This document shows, piece after piece, positions 1 to 5,930 of a stretch of DNA of 12,011 nucleotides. The translations under genes and the position numbers were made by a program. Within the stretch, counting starts at the first letter, position 1; every line of letters begins with the position of its first letter. A model generated the notes under the pieces. It was given only the letters and a program-made list of their open reading frames with translations, searched no databases and was not told where the DNA came from. This DNA comes from Clostridiales bacterium (GTDB taxonomy: Bacteria > Bacillota > Clostridia > Christensenellales > QALW01): positions 1 through 12,011 of the forward strand of contig JAHAAN010000055.1 in NCBI GenBank assembly GCA_018376855.1, written 5' to 3'.

Positions 1-644
1 AGAACACGGTTTGCGTGGCTTGCTGCCTTTACTGAGTGCGTAACCATCACAATGGTCTGGCCGCGCCGGTTGATCTCGCTGAACAGGCGCAGAAGCTCAT
101 CCGTCGCCTTGGAATCGAGCGCGCCGGTAGGCTCGTCGGCAAGGATCAGCATAGGGTCGGTAATCAGCGCGCGCGCAACGGCGGCTCTTTGCTTTTGTCC
201 GCCCGAAACCTCATACGGATATTTTTTGAGTAGCCCTTCAATGCCGAGCTGCGCAGCGATGCCCGCCAGCTTTGCCTGCATTTCTCTGTGAGGCTTTCCG
301 GCCAAAACAAGCGGAAGATAGATATTGTCCTCAAGCGTGAAGGTGTCAAGCAGATTAAAGTCCTGAAACACAAAGCCCAGATGATCCCTGCGAAATGCGG
401 CTGCCGCCGATTCCTTGATTTTGCTCAGATCCTTTCCTCCCAGCAGCACGGAGCCGCCCGTAGGCTGATCAAGCGCAGCCAGAATGTTGAGCAGTGTTGT
501 TTTTCCGGAGCCGGATTCACCCATAATGGCCACATATTCGCCTTTTTCTACATTAAAATGAACGTTTTTAAGCGCTTCTACCTTGCTACCGCCGAAGCGG
601 GTGGTATAGATCTTGCGAAGCCCTTGTACTTCCAATAAGCTCAT
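1..644 (-). CDS. Bce-type ABC transporter ATP-binding protein (3' end off the left edge)
   Basis: ATPase of a MacB/LolD/BceA-type ABC transporter, expected to power removal of cell-wall-active peptide antibiotics from their lipid targets. 214 codons are visible. Walker A is GESGSGKTT (residues about 42-50), the Q-loop is VFQDF (92-96), the signature is VSGGQKQR (146-153), Walker B is LILADEPTGALD (166-177) and the H-loop is VTHS (201-204). The usual length is about 225-255 aa, so only the C-terminal tail is missing beyond base 1. The ATG at 644 has AGGAGG 7-8 bases upstream. It follows a response regulator and a short-loop kinase on the same strand but is separated from them by 109 bp holding its own promoter and paired operator, as in Bacillus bceRS-bceAB loci. 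The large FtsX-like permease partner should lie immediately left of the window. The family is certain from the motifs; the Bce subtype is inferred from the neighbours and operator. Confidence 0.95.
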   Translation of the reverse strand, partial: MSLLEVQGLRKIYTTRFGGSKVEALKNVHFNVEKGEYVAIMGESGSGKTTLLNILAALDQPTGGSVLLGGKDLSKIKESAAAAFRRDHLGFVFQDFNLLDTFTLEDNIYLPLVLAGKPHREMQAKLAGIAAQLGIEGLLKKYPYEVSGGQKQRAAVARALITDPMLILADEPTGALDSKATDELLRLFSEINRRGQTIVMVTHSVKAASHANRV

Positions 645-674
645 GGAATTTCCTCCTTTTTGAATCTGGAAGCC

Positions 675-703
675 ATTATAGCAGAAGCGGGAAACGCAGT
701 GCC
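675..703 (-). promoter_or_regulatory. Promoter of the ABC transporter operon (extended -10)
   Basis: On the minus strand TATAAT (675-680) is preceded by TG with one base between, giving an extended -10. At 17 bp the -35 position reads GGCACT (698-703), a poor match, as expected for an activator-dependent promoter. Transcription would begin near 668, leaving a short leader before the ribosome site at about 651-658. The paired operator lies directly upstream. Confidence 0.65.
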
Positions 704-714
704 ATCGAATCGGC

Positions 715-749
715 TTACATTTCCCGTTTGAATTCTTACATTTTTGTAA
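715..749 (-). promoter_or_regulatory. Tandem BceR-type operator
   Basis: Bases 736-749 are a perfect 14-bp palindrome, TTACA-TTTT-TGTAA, matching the TNACA-N4-TGTAA consensus known for BceR-like regulators. A second site at 715-728 keeps one half (TTACA) with N4 and a degenerate other half (CCGTT). The two centres (742.5 and 721.5) are 21 bp apart, two helical turns, so dimers would sit on the same DNA face. The pair lies just past the kinase stop and upstream of the transporter promoter, at about -53 and -74 from the predicted start. The likely ligand is the response regulator encoded at 1768-2436. Confidence 0.75.
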
Positions 750-753
750 TAGC

Positions 754-1743
754 CTATTCATCGGTGAGCTTGTACTGCGCAAGGTCGAGCCTTACAACGG
801 TTCCTTGCTCCGGCACGGAAGAGATCGTGATTGCATGGCCGAGCTTGGTGCAAATGCTTTTGCACAGATAAAGCCCTAAGCCTGTGGCCTTTTGATCCGT
901 TCGGCCGTTGTAGCCGGTGTAGCCCTTTTCAAACACACGCGGCAGATCCTCCGGCGCGATGCCTACGCCGGTGTCTTCAATGCAAAGCGTTTTGGCGGCC
1001 GTCAAATAAATGTGAACGCTTCCGTGCGGCGTGTACTTGAGCGCGTTGGAGAGAAGCTGCTCAAGCACAAAGCAGAGCCATTTTTCATCCGTGATAACGG
1101 TTTGATTGGCGGGTTCGTAGTGCAGGGAAAGCTTCCTGCCAATAAATTCGCCTGCGAACCTTCGGATAGAGCGGCGTATAATAGCGTCAAGATTTTGTTC
1201 TTTAATAACATAATCCGTGCTGGTTGAATCTAAGCGCAGAAAGGCAAGCGCCATTTCGACGTATTGCTCAATGCGGAATAGATCTGCCGAAAGCTTTCGG
1301 GAAAGTGTGGAATCTTCGTTTTGCAGCGTCAGATGCATGGAAGCGATCGGTGTTTTGATTTGGTGCGCCCAAACAGTATAATAATCTACCATGTCCGAAA
1401 AACGGCGGTTTTCCGAGGTCTCCAGCTCGTGAAGCTCGGCTCTGAGGCGGCGGATGATCTCCTGATAGTCGGATTCCTGCGTTGTTGAGGGTTCGGGAAG
1501 CTCAGTAAGGAGCAAGGCGGGCGGATGACTCAGCCGCTCAAGCGAAAGGTGCTTTTTATAAACCCTGCGGAAATCCGCTGATAAGATGAGCAGGCTTGCC
1601 AGCGCACAGAGCAGGGCGGGATAGAGCACTGCGGCTGCCGGAAGGTGATATAATATAAAGGTAACAGCAAAGATCAAGCAGAAGAGCGCAAAGCTCAGCA
1701 GGATTTTTCTGCGCTGCTTGAGATATAGAAAGAACAGTTTCAT
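754..1743 (-). CDS. Short-loop (BceS-type) sensor histidine kinase
   Basis: Membrane histidine kinase of 329 aa. Two membrane helices lie close together at about residues 14-33 and 37-56, leaving almost no external loop. That is the hallmark of intramembrane-sensing kinases, which read the state of a partner ABC transporter rather than binding ligand themselves. The phospho-acceptor is His127 in HQIKTPIASMHL. The N-box has NALKYTP around N233, followed by DTGVGI (257-262), FEKGYTG and the ATGLGLYL G2 box (287-294). All catalytic motifs are present. The ATG at 1743 has GGAGGG about 5 bases upstream. It lies 24 bp after the response regulator and is probably co-transcribed and translationally linked with it. 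It should phosphorylate that regulator in response to peptide antibiotic flux through the transporter encoded next door. The specific inducer cannot be told from sequence. Confidence 0.93.
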   Translation of the reverse strand: MKLFFLYLKQRRKILLSFALFCLIFAVTFILYHLPAAAVLYPALLCALASLLILSADFRRVYKKHLSLERLSHPPALLLTELPEPSTTQESDYQEIIRRLRAELHELETSENRRFSDMVDYYTVWAHQIKTPIASMHLTLQNEDSTLSRKLSADLFRIEQYVEMALAFLRLDSTSTDYVIKEQNLDAIIRRSIRRFAGEFIGRKLSLHYEPANQTVITDEKWLCFVLEQLLSNALKYTPHGSVHIYLTAAKTLCIEDTGVGIAPEDLPRVFEKGYTGYNGRTDQKATGLGLYLCKSICTKLGHAITISSVPEQGTVVRLDLAQYKLTDE

Positions 1744-1767
1744 AAACCCTCCTTTGGGTCGCTGAGC

Positions 1768-2436
1768 TTATCCGACAAGATAGCCCTCGCCGAATTTGGT
1801 GGTGATAAATTCCTTTAAACCGACGGCGTCTAATTTTTTTCGCAGGCGGTTGACATTGACGGTCAGCGTATTTTCGTCGATATAGCTGTCGGTTTTCCAA
1901 AGCCGTTCCATGAGTTTTTCACGGCTTACGATACGGCCTTTGTTTTCCAATAGGCATAACAGAATGCGGTATTCGTTCTTGGTCAAGGGGATTTCTTCTC
2001 CGTTGTAGGTAAGTATGCTGTTGCCGGTGTTCAGAAAAGCGCCGCGGTGCTCCAAGACGGGGACAGCGGAAAAATCATAGCTGCGGCGCAGCAGGGCGTG
2101 AACCTTTGCCATAAGCACGTTTTGGTCAAACGGCTTTGCAATAAAATCGTCGCCGCCCATATTCATTGCCATTACGATATTCATATTATCTGCCGCTGAG
2201 GAAATAAAGATGATCGGCACTTGCGAGATGCGGCGGATCTCGCTGCACCAATAATAGCCGTTGAAGAACGGGAGCGCAATGTCCAGCAAAACCAAATGCG
2301 GCTGAAAAGCTGCAAATTCGCTCAAAACGTCTCGGAAGTTTTTGGCGCACTGTGCGTCCAGCTCCCACATTCGAGCCTGCGCGCAAATGGCATCCGCAAT
2401 GCCGAGATCGTCTTCAACAACGAGTATTTTATACAT
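1768..2436 (-). CDS. OmpR/BceR-family response regulator
   Basis: Two-domain transcription factor of 222 aa. The receiver domain (1-120) has acidic residues E8/D9/D10, phospho-acceptor Asp52 in LVLLDIALP, Ser80 and Lys101 (KPF). The C-terminal OmpR-type winged helix (about 130-222) includes LTKNEYRILLCLL, SREKLMERLW and the closing wing TKFGEGYLVG. I chose ATG at 2436, not the in-frame TTG at 2442. The ribosome site AGGAG (2445-2449) is 8 bases from the ATG but only 2 from the TTG, and MYKILVVEDD is the standard N-terminus. It precedes the kinase by 24 bp. Its target is probably the TTACA-N4-TGTAA operator at 715-749; no such site is visible in front of its own gene, so the regulatory pair itself looks constitutive. 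Confidence 0.93.
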   Translation of the reverse strand: MYKILVVEDDLGIADAICAQARMWELDAQCAKNFRDVLSEFAAFQPHLVLLDIALPFFNGYYWCSEIRRISQVPIIFISSAADNMNIVMAMNMGGDDFIAKPFDQNVLMAKVHALLRRSYDFSAVPVLEHRGAFLNTGNSILTYNGEEIPLTKNEYRILLCLLENKGRIVSREKLMERLWKTDSYIDENTLTVNVNRLRKKLDAVGLKEFITTKFGEGYLVG

Positions 2437-2519
2437 AGGCAAAGCTCCTTTCAGAGTGCTGTCTTTAAAAAGATATGGGTCCGCCTGCTTGTGAAAAGAA
2501 TGCCGTTTGGCTTTTTAAT

Positions 2520-2528
2520 ATTGTAGCA
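2520..2528 (-). promoter_or_regulatory. Possible promoter of the two-component operon
   Basis: The minus strand carries TGCTACAAT, an extended -10 with hexamer TACAAT (2520-2525). The -35 position at 17 bp reads TGGATT and is weak. It lies about 85 bp before the response-regulator start. No other candidate between 2443 and 2560 looks better. Confidence 0.4.
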
Positions 2529-2591
2529 TAGATTTAAAAAATAATCCATAGTGAAGAGCAGGAGCGATCCAGCCGGGCGACTTCCGCACTC

Positions 2592-2616
2592 GAACCGCCT
2601 CCTATCGCGGCGGTTC
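2592..2616. repeat. GC-rich hairpin
   Basis: GAACCGCC (2592-2599) pairs perfectly with GGCGGTTC (2609-2616) around a 9-base loop. There is no U-tract on either side, so a terminator role is unlikely. It marks the start of the hairpin-dense, apparently gene-free region 2530-3300. Confidence 0.5.
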
Positions 2617-2731
2617 TCCTTCCTTCCGCCGCCCTCTTCCAGCTGTTGGGCAGTAACAGATTTTCTATTTGTCGATTCCTGTTGTTAAAAATCTTTTCTG
2701 CTAAAAAGTTTCTATTTCCAATACACCAAAA

Positions 2732-2847
2732 GCGGCCGCGGTATAGTGGCCGCAATCAAAAATAATAGAAGAAGCGTGCAAACGCTTCTTCAGAACAAAA
2801 GCGCATTACGCTTTTGTTTGCACCCCTCTCTTAGTTTGTGCGCGAAA
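2732..2847. repeat. Modular hairpin repeat, copy 1
   Basis: The copy opens with an imperfect palindrome (2732-2739 with 2746-2753, loop GGTATA) containing a NotI site and the shared motif GCGGTATAGTGGCCGC (2738-2753). It continues with a 10-bp stem (2768-2777/2782-2791) capped by GCAA, a two-base AG linker, and a second perfect 10-bp stem (2794-2803/2809-2818, loop CATTA). It closes with AGTTTGTGCGCGAAA (2833-2847). Start motif, AACAAAAGCGC segment and end motif recur in copy 2 at 3103-3191. It has no transposase. It resembles a non-autonomous palindromic intergenic repeat, or a structured RNA. Confidence 0.65.
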
Positions 2848-2942
2848 AAATCGGCTTGTTTTCATGCTGTTAAACCATGGCAATCTCAAAAGCTTCTATT
2901 TCCGCCGTACCCCAAAAAAGCTTCAAGGGACTATGGGGGATT

Positions 2943-2990
2943 GTTAAGGGGGCGAAAGGGGGAAATCGCAATCCCACTCGCCCCCTTGAC
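2943..2990. repeat. Long GC-rich hairpin between the two repeat copies
   Basis: AAGGGGGCGA (2946-2955) pairs with TCGCCCCCTT (2978-2987). The stem extends to GTT/GAC outside, giving about 13 bp with one G-T pair, and GGGA/TCCC can pair inside the loop. No U-tract follows. It is separate in sequence from the flanking modular repeats. Confidence 0.5.
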
Positions 2991-3025
2991 AGGGAAAAGA
3001 AGCTATTTTGCATAAAGCTATGTAA

Positions 3026-3191
3026 CAAATAAAAAGCAATTGTTTTTATTTGCAGAAGTGCGCAAGCACTTCAGAACGATTGCCTTGAGGCAATCGTTTG
3101 ACGCGGTATAGCGGCCGCGAATATGGCGGCGCCAAACAAAAGCGCGCTGCGCTATTGTTCTGCCTGCGCCGCCCTCAGTTTGTACGCGAAA
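3026..3191. repeat. Modular hairpin repeat, copy 2, with leading hairpin array
   Basis: Three perfect or near-perfect hairpins are spaced 2 bases apart: 3026-3035/3043-3052 (A/T-rich, 10 bp), 3055-3061/3066-3072 (7 bp, loop GCAA) and 3075-3084/3089-3098 (10 bp, loop TTGA). Then come the shared start motif GCGGTATAGCGGCCGC (3103-3118) and a compound hairpin: an outer 8-bp stem 3125-3132/3166-3173 enclosing an inner stem 3136-3145/3149-3158 with one mismatch. It ends with AGTTTGTACGCGAAA (3177-3191), differing from copy 1 at one base. The GCAA hairpin, AG linker and 10-bp hairpin pair also occurs inside copy 1, in a different module order. Confidence 0.65.
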
Positions 3192-3275
3192 GAGGCTTAT
3201 ATTGATATGCCGCAAGAATGGCAGGTATTGCGCAGTACAGGCGGCAAGTTTGACCGGTCGATTCTTTAACTATGT

Positions 3276-3281
3276 TATACA
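3276..3281 (+). promoter_or_regulatory. Possible extended -10 promoter upstream of the small ORF
   Basis: TATACA (3276-3281) is preceded by TG and one base (3273-3275). A TTGACC (3250-3255) lies 20 bp upstream, too far for an ideal -35. Transcription would start about 50 bases before the small ORF at 3341. Weak evidence. Confidence 0.3.
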
Positions 3282-3340
3282 CTGCGAATATTTTTCTAAT
3301 AGCGGTATAGTTTGCATTGTGTTGGAAGGTGGGAGTTTTA

Positions 3341-3460
3341 ATGAAAGTTTGGATACTTTTGCGGTTGGCATCTCAGCTGGTAACAGTGGCTTTCATTGCC
3401 GGTTTGAACGGTGAGTTTGCCTGTAGAGAAGTCTGCAAATCGCCTTTACAGCAGCTTTAA
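3341..3460 (+). CDS. Possible 39-aa small membrane peptide
   Basis: I do not recognise this ORF. ATG at 3341 follows GGAAGGTGGGAG with 5 bases between GGGAG and the start, and the frame closes with TAA at 3458-3460. The peptide starts MKVWILLRLA, runs hydrophobically to about residue 21 (VTVAFIAGL), and has a short tail with two cysteines, C28 and C32 (CREVC). This would fit a single membrane helix or an uncleaved signal segment. It ends 108 bp before the lipoprotein gene on the same strand and could be co-transcribed with it, though that gene has its own promoter-like sequence. Its closeness to a repeat-rich region and its short length make chance possible. Confidence 0.35.
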   Translation: MKVWILLRLASQLVTVAFIAGLNGEFACREVCKSPLQQL

Positions 3461-3535
3461 TATGTTGAAATCTGCTTTATGGTAAGAAGTCTCTTGACCA
3501 AATCTTTTCTCATACTGGTGTTTTTTTGCTGTTTC

Positions 3536-3544
3536 TGTTATAAT
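3536..3544 (+). promoter_or_regulatory. Promoter of the metallo-hydrolase lipoprotein gene
   Basis: TGTTATAAT gives a consensus -10 (3539-3544) with the extended TG. The -35 region is poor (TGGTGT at 17 bp). The predicted start near 3551 leaves a leader of about 18 bases containing the ribosome site AAGGAGG (3553-3559). This supports initiation at the TTG at 3569 and argues against the upstream in-frame ATG at 3479. Confidence 0.6.
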
Positions 3545-3568
3545 AAAAACACAAGGAGGGATTTAAAG

Positions 3569-4729
3569 TTGAAGCGATTTCGTTCCGGATTTTTTTGCTT
3601 GCTGTTTTTTGCCTGTATGCTAATGGCAGGATGCGGGGAGACTCAAGATAGTAAAACAGATGATTTTGCGGTGATGTTTGCCAATGCGGGGCGCTGCGAT
3701 GCGATCATCGTGCGTGCGCAGGGCAAGTTTTACATGATTGATACAGGGCTTAAGGAATCTGCTCCAAAGGTGCTGCGGGCGCTTGACTGTATGCGGGTGG
3801 ATAAGCTGACAGCTGTGTTTTTAACACATACGCATAAGGACCATATCGGGGGACTTGCTGCGGTGGCACAGCGTTATGAAATCGGATGCGTATATGCTGC
3901 GGAAATTTCCCATAACAAAAAAGACGGTTCAAATGCAATTACCGAATTGACGGCGGAATTGGGGCTGCATCTTCGGCGTTTAAAGGCAGGGGAAGCCGTG
4001 AGAACCGGGGATTCTCTGCGCTTTGAAGTGATCGGGCCGCTTGAATATAATGAAGATGATGATAATGACAATTCTTTGATTCTCTCTCTGCGGGTGAATG
4101 GGCGTCGGCTTTTGTTTGCGGGAGATATGCAGTTTGCAGAGGAAAAGTCCCTTATGCGCGGCAATGTATCGCTTTCGGCAGATGTGCTGAAGGTAGGAAA
4201 TCACGGGAATCCCGATGCAACCGGCGATTTGTTTGCAGCGGCAGTCAGCCCGGAGTTAGCTTTTATTACGACCGATACGCAGGAGGACAAAAATTCCGCC
4301 AATGAGCGTGTGGTAGCGGCGTTGAAAAAGAACGGGGCGAAGATAGTGCTCTCTGAGCAATTTTCGGTCGGGGCGCTTTTGACCATTACTCAGGATGGCA
4401 CTATGAATGTAAGCGATCCGCCGAAAGATTCTGCCGAGGAAAAGCTTGTGCTTTCCGAACCGGATTGTGAACAGCAGACTATTACTGTGTATAACACGGG
4501 AGAAACTGCCGTGCAGCTGCAAAATTTTTTCCTTTTCAGTGAACGGAACAGTGAGATTTTTGTTTTTCCTTCCTATTTACTGAAGCCGGGCGAAAGCGTA
4601 ATGGTCTCGTGTACGGCAGTTGGGGATCTGGTATGGCCTTTGGAAAAGGTGTTTAGCAAAAAGAAGGCAACCCCTATAGCGCTGTATAATGCAGCAGGGT
4701 ATTTGATTTGCAGAGTGGAGGGCGAATAA
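3569..4729 (+). CDS. Lipoprotein: ComEC-like metallo-beta-lactamase fold hydrolase with lamin-tail-like C-terminus
   Basis: 386 aa, with TTG start chosen because AAGGAGG lies 9 bases before it and a promoter overlaps the upstream in-frame ATG. A signal peptide ends in a lipobox-like MAGC with Cys22, so the product is probably anchored outside the membrane. The metallo-beta-lactamase domain spans about 30-290: IDTG, the HTHKDH zinc motif (H87, H89, D91, H92), LLFAGD with D186 and GNHG with H212. This arrangement is that of the ComEC/Rec2 C-terminal domain and related free-standing hydrolases, whose substrates are mostly unknown and may be nucleic acid or phosphodiester. The last 90 or so residues (ITVYNTGETAVQLQNFFL, then LKPGESVMV, then IALYNAAGYL) resemble a lamin-tail beta-sandwich, often attached to extracellular nucleases and hydrolases. 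The zinc fold is sure; the tail is likely; the substrate is not determined. Confidence 0.88.
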   Translation: MKRFRSGFFCLLFFACMLMAGCGETQDSKTDDFAVMFANAGRCDAIIVRAQGKFYMIDTGLKESAPKVLRALDCMRVDKLTAVFLTHTHKDHIGGLAAVAQRYEIGCVYAAEISHNKKDGSNAITELTAELGLHLRRLKAGEAVRTGDSLRFEVIGPLEYNEDDDNDNSLILSLRVNGRRLLFAGDMQFAEEKSLMRGNVSLSADVLKVGNHGNPDATGDLFAAAVSPELAFITTDTQEDKNSANERVVAALKKNGAKIVLSEQFSVGALLTITQDGTMNVSDPPKDSAEEKLVLSEPDCEQQTITVYNTGETAVQLQNFFLFSERNSEIFVFPSYLLKPGESVMVSCTAVGDLVWPLEKVFSKKKATPIALYNAAGYLICRVEGE

Positions 4730-4748
4730 GCCAGAACACCGCTTTATT

Positions 4749-4764
4749 TGTGTGTGTGTGTGTG
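4749..4764. repeat. (TG)8 microsatellite
   Basis: Eight perfect TG units lie 20 bp after the lipoprotein stop codon, between the gene and its terminator. Such tracts are prone to slippage, but this one is outside any coding frame I can support. Confidence 0.9.
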
Positions 4765-4840
4765 TTTAGGAAATCTGTGAAGCCTATAATTTTTCTTGAA
4801 TTTTACTTTATGACTCTAATAAAAGCCTTTGCATAAAAAT

Positions 4841-4875
4841 CCGGCAGAGTTAAAACTTTGCCGGGTTTATTGTTA
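4841..4875 (+). terminator. Rho-independent terminator after the lipoprotein gene
   Basis: CCGGCAGAGT (4841-4850), loop TAAA, ACTTTGCCGG (4855-4864): a 10-bp stem with one G-U pair, preceded by an A-run and followed by GTTTATTGTT. It lies 111 bp past the stop codon of the plus-strand lipoprotein gene. Confidence 0.75.
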
Positions 4876-4904
4876 TGCTAAAATCACCGATATTGCTTGT
4901 GTTT

Positions 4905-5416
4905 CAAAAAGAGTTTTTTGTTGAACAAAAGAATTTTTGTGATAAACAAGCATAAGCGAAAATAGCAGGAGACTTAAAAGGAAACTGACATAAACAGTAA
5001 AATGCATACAACATAGAATTGTAAGTATCATTATGTACTTATGTGCTTACGCCAAGATACCGGGGGAGATAATCGGTGGAAAATCAAATGAAATAGAGGA
5101 AAAATCTTTGAAAATTATGTGAGTGGAAAAGCATAAGATTATAGAGGAGAAAATTTGGATTATGCAGATTTTGAGAAGTATTTTGTCTAAGATAAGAGCT
5201 TTATTTTTGTGGGAGCTTTAAAAGGTAAAAGTGCCATGATGGTTTTAAAAGACACACAAATTTAAAATATAAGCTGGGAAATTATAACGTTTGGGCAAGA
5301 GGATATTATATTAGCGCGGTAGGTATTAATAGTGTAAAATATATTTGAAACAGGATAAACAAGTTTAGATTGAAGATAGTTGAATTGTAAGGAATATAGC
5401 CATCCTTTTAGAGGGT
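4905..5416 (+). mobile_element. Remnant IS200/IS605-family insertion sequence (ends tentative)
   Basis: The AT-rich block around the broken tnpA has candidate subterminal hairpins, as this family uses. On the left CAAAAA (4905-4910)/TTTTTG (4934-4939) encloses TTTTGT-TGA-ACAAAA (4916-4930). On the right ATCCT-TTTAG-AGGGT lies at 5402-5416. There are no inverted terminal repeats or target duplication, which also fits the family. The limits are guesses. Nothing else convincing is seen between 4876 and 5458, and no tnpB is present. Confidence 0.45.
5002..5383 (+). pseudogene. Degraded IS200/IS605 TnpA (Y1 HUH transposase)
   Basis: No open frame survives, but reading across three frames restores a TnpA order. 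ATG 5002 gives MHTT, a stop where Trp is expected, then NCKYHYVLM. Next come TPRYR (about 5049), IIGGKSNEIEE (5069), LCEWK, IIEE, NLDYADF (5152), a degraded SIPPK-like stretch, VGALKGKSAMMV (about 5209-5244), then NLKYKLGN and WARGYYISAVG (5259-5325), and KQDKQ near 5348. The total of about 127 codons fits the 130-155 aa family. KGKS, NLKYK.GN and WARGYY are the family landmarks. The HUH motif (normally DHVH or DHIH) reads DYAD, so both histidines appear lost. At least four frameshifts and several stops show long inactivity. Family assignment is by recognition, not a search. Confidence 0.8.
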
Positions 5417-5458
5417 AACAAATAATTAATTATACTACAAGTAATTTGAATGAAAAGG

Positions 5459-5487
5459 AAATCCAGCGTCATTTAGACGCTGGATTT
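5459..5487 (-). terminator. Terminator of the HU gene
   Basis: A perfect 12-bp stem (5459-5470/5476-5487) with a 5-base loop. On the minus strand it is followed by CCTTTTCATTC after TTT, a T-rich tail. It lies 92 bp past the hup stop codon, with no other gene between. Confidence 0.75.
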
Positions 5488-5578
5488 ATCATGGCTTTAT
5501 TATATGCTTTATCATCATGCCGCTTTTTTTAGAAGAGGCCATGACTATGTGTCGCTTCCTGCAACTTGTTTTACCTAA

Positions 5579-5851
5579 TCACTGCACGGAGTCCTTCAGT
5601 GCTTTGCCGGCTTTGAAGGAAATGACCTTGCTGGCCGGAATATCCATCTTCTCTTTGGTAACGGGGTTCAAAGCAGTGCGTGCGGCACGGTTCTTTACTT
5701 CAAAGGAACCAAAGCCCATCAGTTGAACTTTATCGCCGTCTTTAAGTGCCTGCTCAATGATATCCAGCATTGAATTTACAATTTTATCGGCGTCCTTTTT
5801 CGTCATGTTGTTCTGCTCTGCCAGAGCGTTGATTAAATCAGCCTTATTCAT
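5579..5851 (-). CDS. hup: HU family DNA-binding protein
   Basis: Histone-like nucleoid protein, 90 aa, the standard length. It bends and compacts DNA as a dimer. The N-terminal helical dimerisation part (MNKADLINALAE to about residue 40) is followed by the signature GFGSFEVKNRAARTALNP (46-63). The beta-arm carries Asn-Pro at its tip (intercalating Pro63) and the end is ISFKAGKALKDSV. Start ATG 5851 has AGGAGG 8 bases upstream. It forms its own unit: a near-consensus promoter at 5931-5959 and a strong terminator at 5459-5487. It sits 142 bp after mazG, matching the common clostridial order mazG-hup. The S4-domain gene (yabO) and yabP/yabQ that often follow are not here. Confidence 0.97.
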   Translation of the reverse strand: MNKADLINALAEQNNMTKKDADKIVNSMLDIIEQALKDGDKVQLMGFGSFEVKNRAARTALNPVTKEKMDIPASKVISFKAGKALKDSVQ

Positions 5852-5930
5852 GAAAAGTCCTCCTAAAAAAATAATGATGATATTGTGTGAAAAACCGTAA
5901 AAAACAGTTTAACAATCAAGAAACGCATTC

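Noticed and set aside
2534..2755. 73-codon minus-strand open frame
   Set aside because: Low-complexity GGGSSAE-type translation of the GC hairpin region with no ribosome site. It overlaps the predicted promoter of the two-component genes.
2746..3015. 89-codon plus-strand open frame across the repeat region
   Set aside because: It runs straight through the hairpins of repeat copy 1 and the GC hairpin, starts inside a palindrome and has no ribosome site. The amino acids are just translated repeat.
3026..3191. CRISPR-like array
   Set aside because: The repeated units are hairpins with differing stems, not identical direct repeats with unique spacers, and no cas genes are present.
3018..3215. 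65-codon minus-strand open frame over repeat copy 2
   Set aside because: It is composed of the stem-loop array; there is no ribosome site and no recognisable protein.
3479..3568. Upstream in-frame ATG extension of the lipoprotein gene
   Set aside because: There is no ribosome site at 3479, a consensus extended -10 lies inside the extension, and a strong ribosome site plus signal peptide begins at TTG 3569.
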